Origin: Nocardia niigatensis NBRC 100131
GTDB taxonomy: Bacteria > Actinomycetota > Actinomycetes > Mycobacteriales > Mycobacteriaceae
Assembly: GCF_000308655.1 (NCBI RefSeq)
Contig: NZ_BAGC01000044.1
Location: 62,001-126,000 of the forward strand
Direction: 5' to 3'
DNA: 64,000 nucleotides
Below, one piece after another: positions 17,067-25,445 of the stretch. How positions within the stretch are numbered: position 1 is the first letter of the stretch; each line of letters starts with the position of its first letter. The translations under genes and the position numbers were made by a program. The notes beneath the pieces were generated by a model. It searched no databases and was not told where the DNA came from. It was given only the letters and a program-made list of their open reading frames with translations.

Positions 17067-17308
17067 AACGCCACGACCGAAATAGCCGCCACACCAATAC
17101 ATTCGAAAACCGATCGAGGGACAATAGGACCGGCGACATACCGGACCGAATCCCGTACCCGAATTCCGTGCCGTCACAGGTTGTTTCAGATATCCACCTT
17201 TTCGAGAAACGTGTATCGATGGGAAGGACCGGCAGCATGGCAGGCACCAAGAAATCCTATCGCGTATCCCCAACAACACTGCCGCATGGGAACAGGACGT
17301 GCGAGTAG
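17063..17308 (+). CDS. Small basic protein, 81 aa, overlapping the integrase start
   Basis: Begins at an ATG that overlaps the stop of the 72-aa gene by ATGA. The product is basic and rich in Arg, Asn and Ser (KRHDRNSRHTNTFENRSRDN), with no hydrophobic core, so it may be unstructured. Base composition is lower in GC than its neighbours. Its 3' end overlaps the start of the integrase by 10 nt in another frame. It could be an excisionase-like helper, but nothing in the sequence proves it, and it could also be a leader with no product. Confidence 0.35.
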   Translation: MKRHDRNSRHTNTFENRSRDNRTGDIPDRIPYPNSVPSQVVSDIHLFEKRVSMGRTGSMAGTKKSYRVSPTTLPHGNRTCE

Positions 17309-19089
17309 GTACCTACACCCGCCGCTCCACCACCGAAGACAACCAGCCCTACTCCATCGAAGCCCAGGACGCCCGCCTGGACTCCTACATCAATTCCCAA
17401 CCCGGCTGGCGACACACGACGTCCTTCACCGACGACGCCTCCGGCGCAAGCACCGAGCGGCCCGGCTTGCAACGCGCGTTGCAGGCCGCACGTGCCGGGC
17501 TCATCGACGTGCTGGTGGTCTACCGGGTCGATCGCTTCTCCCGCAACCTGCGTGACCTGGTCACCTTGCTCGACGAACTCGACCGAGCCAAAGTCGTGTT
17601 CCGCTCCGCCACAGAACCATTCGATACCTCCACACCGATGGGGCGCATGCTGGTGCAGATGCTGGGCATGTTCGCCCAATTCGAACGCGACACCATCATC
17701 GACCGCGTCATCGCAGGCATGGAACGCAAAGCCGCCAAAGGTAAATGGAAGGGCGGCAAACGGCCCTACGGATACGGGGTCGACAGAGCTACCCAAACCC
17801 TCGTCGTTGACGAGGCCGAAGCCGTGGTCGTGCGCATGATCTTCGACCTCTACGCCTGCCGCCGTCTCGGTGCCCGTGCCGTCGCCGCGGAGCTGAATGC
17901 CCGTGGGCACCGTGCCAGCACCGGCCGTGAATGGTCCGGCCACCATGTACTGCGGATCCTCAACAGCCGAATTTATCTCGGTGAGTTGACCTTCCGCGAC
18001 ACCACCGTCACCGATACTCACCCCGCCATCATCGAAGCCGACACCTTCGACCGCGCCCAGGCGGTCCTCGAAGCACGCGGGGAATCCCACGCTCACCGCG
18101 CCGCTAACTCCTCGGACTACCTGCTCACCGGACGCCTGCGCTGCCCACGCTGCGGGCGGGCCATGATCGGCACCCGCGCGACCGGACGTTCCCGTTCCTA
18201 TCGCTATTACACCTGCTTCAACCGTGCCCGCTACGACAGCGACAAGTGCGACTTCACCCGACTCGACGCCGACTCAGTCGACGCGGCCGTTCTGGAGGCC
18301 TTGGGCAAGTTCTACCGCACCCGGCACGATCTGATCAGCCAAGCCATCACGGCCCAGCAGCGATGCCACCGCGATTCCAGTAGTGACACCCGCATCGAAC
18401 GGGACGCCGTCACCGCCGAGCTCGCCAAAGCTCAGCAGGCGATCGACCGGTACCTGAACGCCTTCGAAAACGGCACCCTCGACCCCGAGCTCCTCGCCGG
18501 AAGGCTCAGCGAATTGCGCGCCAAGACAGGCCAACTCATCACCCGGCGCGACGAACTCACCGCCGCGCTGGCGAACGAACCCACCGCGCCGAAACCCGCA
18601 ACGCTCGACGGCATTGCCGACCATATTGCCGACATCATCACCAATGGCTCCCGTACCCAGGCCAAGGCGCTGATCGAGACCCTCGTCGCCCAGGTCGCCA
18701 TCACCGGCCCCGACCGCTTGGTCCCCACCTTCCGCATCCCCCAACCCAAAAACGACATTGGGGCTGGTACCGCTTCCGCGGTACCAGCCCCAATGGAGTC
18801 GGTTCGTGCAATGACACGATTGGTGGAGCTAAGGGGACTCGAACCCCTGACCCCCACACTGCCAGTGTGGTGCGCTACCAGCTGCGCCATAGCCCCGGAT
18901 GGTTGCCGCGAGGTTTCCCTGGCGACTGGGAGAAGGTACACCAGGACACCCCCTGCAACGCAAATCGGCTGGAAATATGGGTGGGCAGGGGATGGGTCGG
19001 CGCGCGTACAGTGGGCGGTGATTCGTTGTCGTCCGGGGTGGTTCGCGGGGAAGGCGGGCCGCGCCGCGGGGAAGGTCGGACGCCGGTGA
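17299..19089 (+). CDS. Large serine recombinase (integrase), reading through the tRNA-Ala locus
   Basis: The N-terminal catalytic domain starts RVGTYTRRSTTEDNQP with nucleophile Ser10, and has VYRVDRFSRNLRDL and the GRMLVQMLGMFAQFERDTI helix. A recombinase domain (residues about 150-260, KRPYGYGVDR to YLGELTFRD), a zinc ribbon (CPRC at 282-285, second pair CFNRARYDSDKC) and a coiled coil (about 360-430) follow. This enzyme joins attP and attB sites by a 2-bp staggered cut. Family-like sequence ends near 18750; the remaining roughly 110 codons run through a hairpin and antisense to tRNA-Ala (VELRGLEPLTPTLP) and overlap the next gene's start by 4 nt, so the tail is host-derived. GTG start. The overlap suggests the attachment core lies at the gene's 3' end. 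Confidence 0.9.
   Translation: MRVGTYTRRSTTEDNQPYSIEAQDARLDSYINSQPGWRHTTSFTDDASGASTERPGLQRALQAARAGLIDVLVVYRVDRFSRNLRDLVTLLDELDRAKVVFRSATEPFDTSTPMGRMLVQMLGMFAQFERDTIIDRVIAGMERKAAKGKWKGGKRPYGYGVDRATQTLVVDEAEAVVVRMIFDLYACRRLGARAVAAELNARGHRASTGREWSGHHVLRILNSRIYLGELTFRDTTVTDTHPAIIEADTFDRAQAVLEARGESHAHRAANSSDYLLTGRLRCPRCGRAMIGTRATGRSRSYRYYTCFNRARYDSDKCDFTRLDADSVDAAVLEALGKFYRTRHDLISQAITAQQRCHRDSSSDTRIERDAVTAELAKAQQAIDRYLNAFENGTLDPELLAGRLSELRAKTGQLITRRDELTAALANEPTAPKPATLDGIADHIADIITNGSRTQAKALIETLVAQVAITGPDRLVPTFRIPQPKNDIGAGTASAVPAPMESVRAMTRLVELRGLEPLTPTLPVWCATSCAIAPDGCREVSLATGRRYTRTPPATQIGWKYGWAGDGSARVQWAVIRCRPGWFAGKAGRAAGKVGRR
18757..18794 (-). terminator. Strong 17-bp hairpin next to tRNA-Ala
   Basis: ATTGGGGCTGGTACCGC (18757-18773) pairs perfectly with 18778-18794 around a TTCC loop. 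It lies about 27 nt past the 3' end of the minus-strand tRNA, the position expected for its terminator, and is inside the 3' part of the integrase frame. It probably also stops leftward and rightward readthrough. Confidence 0.7.
18795..18896. other. Probable element/chromosome junction (attachment-site region)
   Basis: The integrase abuts the 3' end of tRNA-Ala(GGC), a typical target of integrative elements. All genes to the left are accessory in character and those to the right look chromosomal. I could not find a second copy of the tRNA 3' segment in the window, so the far end lies outside or is not recognisable, and the exact crossover is unknown. It may lie left of the hairpin rather than in the tRNA itself. 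Confidence 0.4.
18821..18896 (-). tRNA. tRNA-Ala(GGC)
   Basis: The minus strand folds into a full cloverleaf: acceptor GGGGCTA with TAGCTCC, D stem GCGC/GCGC, anticodon stem CCACA/TGTGG with loop CTGGCAG (anticodon GGC, reads GCC and GCU), T stem AGGGG/CCCCT with TTCGAGT loop, discriminator A and an encoded CCA end. It decodes alanine. The integrase frame runs antisense through it. Confidence 0.95.
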
Positions 19090-20189
19090 GGCTGATCAAT
19101 GGCCGGTACGAGCTGCGGGAGCTGGTCGGCAAGGGGGGTATGGCCGAGGTCTGGGACGGCTGGGATCTCCAGCTGCGCAGGCAGGTTGCGGTCAAGGTGC
19201 TCGATGCGGGCAGTGTCGCGGTGCGGGCGCAGGAGGAGCAGGTCGCGTGGCAGCGGTTCGAGCGGGAGGCGCGGATCGCGGCGCAGATGAACTGCACCAA
19301 TATCGTGATGCTGCACGATTCGGGGGTGTTCGCCGAGAATGGCTCCCGCTCACCGTTTCTGGTGATGGAGTTCATTCACGGGGAGAACCTGCGGCAGTTC
19401 ATGCGGGACCAGGAGAACTGGTCGCTGGCGGCGCTGGCCCGAATTCTCACCGACGCGCTCAGCGGGCTGGTGTACGCGCACTCCAAGCAGGTGGTGCACC
19501 GCGATATCAAACCCGAGAACATCATGATCTGCCGCGACGGCTCGGCGAAGTTGGCCGATTTCGGTATCGCCATCGAGATGCGGGAGAACATGCTGCGGCT
19601 CACTCGCGCGAACCAGGTGGTGGGCACTCAGAACTATTCCGCGCCCGAGTATCTCGAACACGGCCGGTTCACCCATCTCAGTGACGTGTACTCGTTCGCG
19701 GTGGTGTGCGACGAGGTACTGGAGACGGTGTTCGCGCCCGCGCCCCTGCCCGGCCGGCTGAAATCGGTGCTGGATCAGGCGCTGTCGCCGGATCCGTCCA
19801 AGCGTTTCCAGTCCGCGGCCGAGTTCCAGCACTTCTTCCGTGACGCCGTCCATTCCGAGACCCGCAATGCGACCCGAATCGTCAAGGGCCCCAGGCCGGA
19901 GCCGGTCACCGTGCCGGTGCGCGCGCAGACCAGCGTGCTCACTCCGGGCCCGCCGGTGCGGCCGCCGGAGGAGCGGCACGGCGTCGAGATGCCGGCGACC
20001 GGCCTGTGGGGCATCTTCGTCCGCCCGGCCCTGGAGTTCCGCCAGCGCGTCCTGGAGGGGCTCACCCGCGACGATCCCCGCTACATCGGCGGCGTGCTGC
20101 TGGGTGCGGCCGCCGCCGGAATCGTGCTGGGCTGGCTGGTCTTCGTACTGCTGGCCTGGGTGATCCTGACCATCGCCCACCTGTTCTGA
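19086..20189 (+). CDS. Membrane-anchored Ser/Thr protein kinase
   Basis: A Hanks-type kinase: Gly-rich loop GKGGMAEVWDG, catalytic Lys37 in VAVKVLD, catalytic loop HRDIKPEN at 138-145 and DFGIA. GTG 19086 is chosen because the domain begins right after it (VRLINGRYELRELVGKGGMA). After the kinase domain comes a Pro-rich linker and one C-terminal membrane helix (about 340-362, GGVLLGAAAAGIVLGWLVFV), so the kinase faces the cytoplasm with almost nothing outside. No PASTA or sensor domain. It heads an operon with a 47-aa membrane protein, a GTPase and a GAP1-like protein, and likely regulates that system by phosphorylation. Confidence 0.9.
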   Translation: MRLINGRYELRELVGKGGMAEVWDGWDLQLRRQVAVKVLDAGSVAVRAQEEQVAWQRFEREARIAAQMNCTNIVMLHDSGVFAENGSRSPFLVMEFIHGENLRQFMRDQENWSLAALARILTDALSGLVYAHSKQVVHRDIKPENIMICRDGSAKLADFGIAIEMRENMLRLTRANQVVGTQNYSAPEYLEHGRFTHLSDVYSFAVVCDEVLETVFAPAPLPGRLKSVLDQALSPDPSKRFQSAAEFQHFFRDAVHSETRNATRIVKGPRPEPVTVPVRAQTSVLTPGPPVRPPEERHGVEMPATGLWGIFVRPALEFRQRVLEGLTRDDPRYIGGVLLGAAAAGIVLGWLVFVLLAWVILTIAHLF

Positions 20190-20198
20190 GGATCTGCG

Positions 20199-20342
20199 AT
20201 GAACAACCGACAGTCCGGTCTGGCCTGGCAGCAGTACGTATACGCGGGATCCCGCGCCTGGCACTGGCTGCGGGTGGCGTCGGGTGTCGGCGCGGCCCTC
20301 TTCCTGGTCACGCTGCTGTGGCTGACCTACACCGTGCTCTGA
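20199..20342 (+). CDS. Single-pass membrane microprotein, 47 aa
   Basis: Begins at ATG 20199, 9 nt after the kinase stop. Residues 1-22 are polar and aromatic (NNRQSGLAWQQYVYAGSRAW) and 25-45 are one membrane helix (VASGVGAALFLVTLLWLTYT). Position between kinase and GTPase in a tight operon, and high-GC codon use like its neighbours, support it being real. It may anchor or regulate the system at the membrane. Confidence 0.6.
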   Translation: MNNRQSGLAWQQYVYAGSRAWHWLRVASGVGAALFLVTLLWLTYTVL

Positions 20343-20346
20343 TGGG

Positions 20347-21582
20347 GTGCCCGTGAGAATCGTCTGCCTGAACTGCCTGGCGGAGTTCAAGTTCGACACC
20401 GCCCGCCGCTCCTGGATCTGGGTGCTGCGCCAGTCCAACGGCGGCTTCGCCTCCCGCGTCGGTGACTATTCGCGGCAACTGGACCGGCGCTGCCCCAACG
20501 GCTGCGAGATCGACGAGGAGATCCTCGCCCATCCGACCACCGTGATCGGCTTCGTCGGCGAATCCGCCTCGTCCAAGACGCATCTCATCGTGTCCATGAT
20601 CTATTCGGTCATGAACGACCCGATCCTGGCCCGCGAATGGTCCATTGTGCCGTCCCGCCGCTCGACGAAAATGCTGGCCGCGCTGGAGAACACACTGATC
20701 AACCGGCAGGCCATCGGCTACACACAGAAGCGCGGCTATGCCGGCGCGCAGCAGCGGCAGGAGAACGGCATCGGGCCGCTGGGCGCACCCCAGCCACCGC
20801 GCCCGCCGCGACCCCCGATGACGCCGCAGCAGACCCAGACCCACGCCTGGAGCGGCTGGCAGGTCCGCACCCCGATCCTCATCAAGTTCACGTCGCTGTC
20901 CACCAGGCGCACAGTGAATCTCGCCTTCGTGGACGTCGCGGGCGAGGATGTCGCCGACGCCGAGATCGCGGCCAAGGTGAGCCCGCACCTGGCCATCGCC
21001 GACTTCCTGTGGTTCGTGGTGCCGTCCACCCTGAACAAGCAGTACCTGGCCATCATGCGCGAGCACGCGGGACCGGCGAACGAGGAGAGCCTCAGCAACA
21101 ATGTCGAGCACTCCCAGACCGTGGGCCGCACCAAGATGATGATCGACCAGATCGCGAAGCTGTGGCGCACCGCCAACAGTTACCCGCTGGATCTGCCCAT
21201 CGAGCCGCCGCGGCTGCACGCCTCGACCATCATCGCCAAATCGGATCTGCTGTCGCTGATCAACCTGCCCGAGGTGGGTCTGGTCGCGCCGCCGCCGGAC
21301 TGGGCCGACACCCCGTACAGCCTCAATGGTGCGGGCAACCTGTATCAGCCCGGCCAGATCGACTACCGCTCGGACGCCACCAGAAGCCTGGTGCGCAAAC
21401 TGTTTCCGGCCGTCGACGCCACGTTGTCGATCCATTTCCCGCAGAACCGCTACTTCCCGGTCTCGGCGGTCGGCTGCGGCAAGCGCGCCGACAACAGCTA
21501 TCCGGTGTTCAAGCCGTTCGCGGCCGTCGACCCGGTCATTCACATGCTCGACCGCATCGACCGGCTACGGTCCGCCCGATGA
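20347..21582 (+). CDS. TRAFAC-like GTPase of a GAP1-type system
   Basis: An N-terminal zinc-ribbon-like part (CLNCLAEFKFD, later RRCPNGCE) is followed by a GTPase domain with P-loop GESASSKT at 71-78 (Ser replaces the usual Gly before Lys), switch II/Walker B DVAGED at 196-201, and a base-recognition motif AKSD that stands for NKxD. A Pro/Gln-rich insert lies at about 140-165. This matches the TRAFAC-clade GTPases (double-GTPase type) that accompany GAP1 proteins in predicted NTP-dependent conflict systems. GTG 20347 or 20353 may start it. The stop overlaps the next gene by ATGA, so the two are translated together. Confidence 0.75.
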   Translation: MPVRIVCLNCLAEFKFDTARRSWIWVLRQSNGGFASRVGDYSRQLDRRCPNGCEIDEEILAHPTTVIGFVGESASSKTHLIVSMIYSVMNDPILAREWSIVPSRRSTKMLAALENTLINRQAIGYTQKRGYAGAQQRQENGIGPLGAPQPPRPPRPPMTPQQTQTHAWSGWQVRTPILIKFTSLSTRRTVNLAFVDVAGEDVADAEIAAKVSPHLAIADFLWFVVPSTLNKQYLAIMREHAGPANEESLSNNVEHSQTVGRTKMMIDQIAKLWRTANSYPLDLPIEPPRLHASTIIAKSDLLSLINLPEVGLVAPPPDWADTPYSLNGAGNLYQPGQIDYRSDATRSLVRKLFPAVDATLSIHFPQNRYFPVSAVGCGKRADNSYPVFKPFAAVDPVIHMLDRIDRLRSAR

Positions 21583-23807
21583 CGGAGTTCGCGCAGCTGC
21601 TGTGCGGCTGGGCCATGGTGACGCTGGAGTCCTCCGGGACCGGGGTCGGCGTGGTCGCCAGATCCGGAAACTGGCCCGCCGCACTGGGATCCACCACGCG
21701 GGAACTCGGGTCGCTGGTAACCTGGGACGGTTCGCCCGCGCCGCGGGAGGCCTTCGCGCTGGAGTTCACCGTGGTGCGGGGGCTGGCGGTGGCGGCACTG
21801 AAAACGCCGTCCAACGATCGGCCCGGTACCTGTGTGACGCACCTCGTCGCGGGCGGGCGCGGAACACTGGACGGCGCAACGGCTTTGAGCCTCTATGACG
21901 CAGGCCACTTCCGTGCCTCGCTCGACGATCCCGGCTTTCCCACCGATCAGTGGCCGCCACTGCCGAACTCCGTGGAACACAGTCCCGCCGTCACCGCCGC
22001 GGCCGATGCCTTTCTCGAGCTGGACTGGGTACCCGCCCTGCTCGGATACACCCTCGCGCATCTGGCCGGGCGCGGCCCCGCCGTCGAACTGCACGTCGAG
22101 AGCGGGACCGACGCCATCGCCATGTTGCGGGCACTCTATGGCCTGCTGCCACGGAAGAGCCTGCGGGACTTGACCTTCTGCACCTCCAGCACACCGTCCA
22201 CGGATTCCGTCGCGATCACCGCGGTGACCCGCGACAGCGCCGCCCCGCCCGGTGGAGCGCGCCGCATCGTCACGCCGGGCGATCCCGGCGACGAATCGGA
22301 CCCGTTCGTCCTGCTCGGGCAGCAGATCATCGGCCATCGGCGCGCCGGCGTCATACTCCCCGAATCCCTTTCTACCGCAGATGAAATCGGTCACTGGTGC
22401 TACCGACGTCATCTGCGCGCCCTCGGTCCGGCCGAACTCGACGACGACCACCTGGCCGAGGTGATCACCGATCCCGAGCTGAACCCCGACTGGCTCCGCG
22501 ACGACGCCGTGGCCGCGCGCGCCGTTCGCCTCGCCATCGGAAGACCCAGCGTCACGAAGGCATTGGCGCGGCTCGACCTTCGCCCCAGCGTCCGCCGCAC
22601 CTTCGAGCAGGTGCTCACCGACCGCGTCCTCAGCGACGACCGCGACCGCACCCGCACCGTGGAGGTGGCCCGGCAACTCGGCGTCGATCTGAGCGAGGCG
22701 CTGGCCACCTCCGCCTGGTGCCGCCTGGAATCCGGAAACGCGCCGCTGACCTCCGCCGACGCCGATTCGGTGTGGCCGCGCCTCCAGAAAGACTGGGCCA
22801 CCGGCGAAGTCGAGCATCGCCGCGGCATCGCCGCCCATCTGCTGCGTCACCGGGCCTTGCGCGAGCATGCGATCGACTCACGCGATCGGGCGCTGGTGTA
22901 CGAGGCCCTCAGCGCCGAGGTCGACGACCCGGGCGCGCACGCCGGCGGCAGCCGCATTCTCCGCCAGGCCATGCACACCAACCTCGGCATCGTCGCCCAG
23001 CTGCTCGTGAACGTCTCCTCCGACCGGCGCGATCGCTATGCGCTGGAACAGATCCTGGCCTGCGCGCCCGCCGGCCAACTCCCTGCGCTGCTCGCCGAGG
23101 CCGGCCGTTACCCCGCGCTCAATGCCGCGGCGCTGATGAAGGCCCTCACCCTCAGCAGCTCCGAACCGGCCGAACTGGTCACCGCGCTCCGTCCCGCGTG
23201 GCGCACGCTGCGCAAGACCCTCGGTCTTCCGGAACCGATCGAGGCCCTGGTCGTCCTCGCCACCCCGAGCCCTGCCGACACCGCGGACCGAGACGGACTC
23301 CGCCCGCCCCGCAAGCCATTCGGATGGGCGAGGAACCGCGCCACCTGGTCCCGCGCCGAACTCTCCGCCCTCCTGCGCACCCCCGCCGACGAACCGCTGG
23401 AAGCTGATTCCCCCACCGAAACCCTCGCCGCCGCACTGACCGCGGACCTGGAATTCGTCGTCTCCACCCTGGTCTCCCGCTCCCGCGCCCCCGACGCCGT
23501 CCCGGCCCTGCGCCGCATCCTCGCCCTCACCCCCGACGAGCAGCTCCCCACCCTGGTCACGGCCTGCGCCCGCCAGTGGGACATGCCCCCATCGACCCTC
23601 CTGCACGCGGTAGCGGCCCTCGATCTCCCCCCAGCCGACCTGACCGAAACCCTCGCCGGCGCTTGGCCCTGGCTCCGCACCCGCCTCGATCTCCCCCAGG
23701 CCATCGCTCCCCTCCTGGTGCTGGACCTCTCGGACAGCCTGCCTCCCGCGGCCAAACCCCTTACCCAAGACGCGGATTCCCGTCGCGGCTGGCAATTCTG
23801 GCGTTGA
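21579..23807 (+). CDS. GTPase-associated protein 1-like (GAP1-N2/GAP1-M) protein
   Basis: The 742-aa chain starts with a segment typical of GAP1-N2 (EFAQLLCGWA, GTCVTHLVAGGRGTLDGATA, then WPPLPNS) and continues with a middle region (LAHLAGRGPAVELHVESG, SLRDLTFCTSSTPS) matching the GAP1-M pattern; the C-terminal half is helical, Leu/Ala-rich and unassigned. It has no catalytic motif that I can name. GAP1 proteins are thought to be effector or adaptor parts of GTPase-controlled conflict systems. ATG 21579 overlaps the GTPase stop. It is the last gene of the kinase operon and ends 6 nt from a convergent DUF2254 gene, with no obvious hairpin between. Confidence 0.7.
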   Translation: MTEFAQLLCGWAMVTLESSGTGVGVVARSGNWPAALGSTTRELGSLVTWDGSPAPREAFALEFTVVRGLAVAALKTPSNDRPGTCVTHLVAGGRGTLDGATALSLYDAGHFRASLDDPGFPTDQWPPLPNSVEHSPAVTAAADAFLELDWVPALLGYTLAHLAGRGPAVELHVESGTDAIAMLRALYGLLPRKSLRDLTFCTSSTPSTDSVAITAVTRDSAAPPGGARRIVTPGDPGDESDPFVLLGQQIIGHRRAGVILPESLSTADEIGHWCYRRHLRALGPAELDDDHLAEVITDPELNPDWLRDDAVAARAVRLAIGRPSVTKALARLDLRPSVRRTFEQVLTDRVLSDDRDRTRTVEVARQLGVDLSEALATSAWCRLESGNAPLTSADADSVWPRLQKDWATGEVEHRRGIAAHLLRHRALREHAIDSRDRALVYEALSAEVDDPGAHAGGSRILRQAMHTNLGIVAQLLVNVSSDRRDRYALEQILACAPAGQLPALLAEAGRYPALNAAALMKALTLSSSEPAELVTALRPAWRTLRKTLGLPEPIEALVVLATPSPADTADRDGLRPPRKPFGWARNRATWSRAELSALLRTPADEPLEADSPTETLAAALTADLEFVVSTLVSRSRAPDAVPALRRILALTPDEQLPTLVTACARQWDMPPSTLLHAVAALDLPPADLTETLAGAWPWLRTRLDLPQAIAPLLVLDLSDSLPPAAKPLTQDADSRRGWQFWR

Positions 23808-23813
23808 CCACCG

Positions 23814-25130
23814 CTAGGTATTCAGCTCCGCCGCTTTCACCAGCGCGCGGTACCGCCGCAGCACATCCTGGAGGTCCGCGTCCTCGGGCACCGTTTCGTG
23901 CGCCGATCGCTCGATCATCGCGGCCTGCTCGAGCAGGATCGCGCGCCGCGCGGGATCGGTTGTCCGGTCCGCGATCTGGGCCAGCGCGTCGAGCTGCCGG
24001 ATCATGACGGCGACATCCCCCCGTGCGGCCTGGCGGATCTTCTCGAATGACCGCTGCACCAGCCGTTCGTAACTCGCCTGCGCGGCGATGACCCGCACAT
24101 ACCCGTCCTTGCCGCGGTAGACCGGACTCGGCTCCCATGTCTCCGCAATCCGCGACAGGCAGTCACCCAGCCAATCGATACAGGTCAGCGCGGTGAACGT
24201 GTCGTTCACCGCCGCGGACAGCGCGCGCAGCCCGATCTCGACCAGCTGATCGATGCCGAAGGAGATGTCCTGGGTGAGCGACCGCGTCGGTCCGGCCACA
24301 TGCCCGCGCGAGAAGTTCTTCGCCACCTGGGCGGCCGCGGAGGCGGGCCATACGGTGGCCACGATTTGCCCCTCGGTGAGGAAATGCCCGGGGCGATACG
24401 GCAGATGGATCACCGAATCGGTCTCGGTGGCGATCCGCACCAGCTGCTCGTAGCGGATGTAGCGCAGATAGCCGCTCCCGGTCACCCGCACCTCACCGCC
24501 CTCGTCCCCCATGCGCTCGAGCAACTCCGCCGCGGTCGGCCCGCGGTGCGGGGTCGTCGACATGTCGACGCGCTGGGCCTCGATGCCCGCCGCCACCTCG
24601 CCCGCGATCTCGGCGATGACATTCGGCAGCTGGATGGCCATGGCGATGTGATTGATGAAGTAGATCAGCACCGCCAGATCCAGCACCAGCGACGCGATCG
24701 ACACCGTGGTGGAGATGTGCGGCACGAAGTCCGGTCCGATCGAGACCAGCGTGGCGATCGCGTAGACGAAGCTCGCCACGAAGGTGCCCAGCGTGACCTG
24801 GGTCCCCCGATCCCGGATGAAGGTGCGCAGCATGCGCGGGCCGAACTGGGTGGAGGCCAGGGTCAGTGCCAGGATGGTGATCGAGAAGACCACGCCCACA
24901 ACGGTCATGATGGCCGCCGCGATGGCCGTCAGCACCTGCCGCGCGGTATCGGGCGTGCCGCCGATGACCCAGCTCGGAACCGCGAAGGCGCCCCGGTCGG
25001 CCGCCCTGTCGAGCAGATAGGTGAGCACGAACAATCCGCACGCGGCCAGGACCTCCACCGTCGGCACGAACCACAGATTGGTCCGCAATGCCTCGCGTCG
25101 GCGGTCGGATTCGAGGGCGATGCCGGCCAC
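23814..25130 (-). CDS. DUF2254 membrane protein
   Basis: The 438-aa product has four N-terminal membrane helices (about residues 20-160: VEVLAACGLFVLTYLL, AIAAAIMTVVGVVFSITILA, TFVASFVYAIATLVSI, SLVLDLAVLIYFINHIAMAI) and the DUF2254 signature around LASTQFGPRMLRTFIRDR. The cytoplasmic C-terminal two thirds contain a segment FGIDQLVEIGLRALSAAVND typical of the family. Function is unknown. Convergent with the GAP1 operon and expressed alone, with about 315 nt upstream. Confidence 0.85.
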   Translation of the reverse strand: MAGIALESDRRREALRTNLWFVPTVEVLAACGLFVLTYLLDRAADRGAFAVPSWVIGGTPDTARQVLTAIAAAIMTVVGVVFSITILALTLASTQFGPRMLRTFIRDRGTQVTLGTFVASFVYAIATLVSIGPDFVPHISTTVSIASLVLDLAVLIYFINHIAMAIQLPNVIAEIAGEVAAGIEAQRVDMSTTPHRGPTAAELLERMGDEGGEVRVTGSGYLRYIRYEQLVRIATETDSVIHLPYRPGHFLTEGQIVATVWPASAAAQVAKNFSRGHVAGPTRSLTQDISFGIDQLVEIGLRALSAAVNDTFTALTCIDWLGDCLSRIAETWEPSPVYRGKDGYVRVIAAQASYERLVQRSFEKIRQAARGDVAVMIRQLDALAQIADRTTDPARRAILLEQAAMIERSAHETVPEDADLQDVLRRYRALVKAAELNT

Positions 25131-25445
25131 GGTCGAGCCTCCTACACCATCGGCGTCACGGGCACGCCGACCGGGCTTCCCGGCTGTGTCACCCGAGAGC
25201 CCGGACGTGTGATCAATTTACACCCGGAGGAATGGGCTCACCTCCGGCGCCAGTCGACACGCACGGGCAGCCGGCCCCAGGTGGCCGTCGTGGCACACGT
25301 GCAGCCGCGCATCCGGAAGGCGATCATCGATACCGGCGGCGGCGATCTCCACACCGGCGCGCAGCAGCTGATCAACGATTTCAGTCGTGCCGCGGTCATC
25401 CCGTCTATGGCCCGATCAGTCCGTGTTCCGCGTCGGGTCCGGCAG
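25131..25445. other. Intergenic region, no confident gene
   Basis: Lies between the start of the DUF2254 gene and the end of the P-type ATPase, both on minus. It should hold the DUF2254 promoter. A plus-strand frame from GTG 25209 (VINLHPEEWAHLRRQ...) has coding-like third-position GC to about 25400 but no proper end, so it may be a gene fragment. A small inverted repeat, CCGGAGG/CCTCCGG, lies at 25224-25247. Confidence 0.4.
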
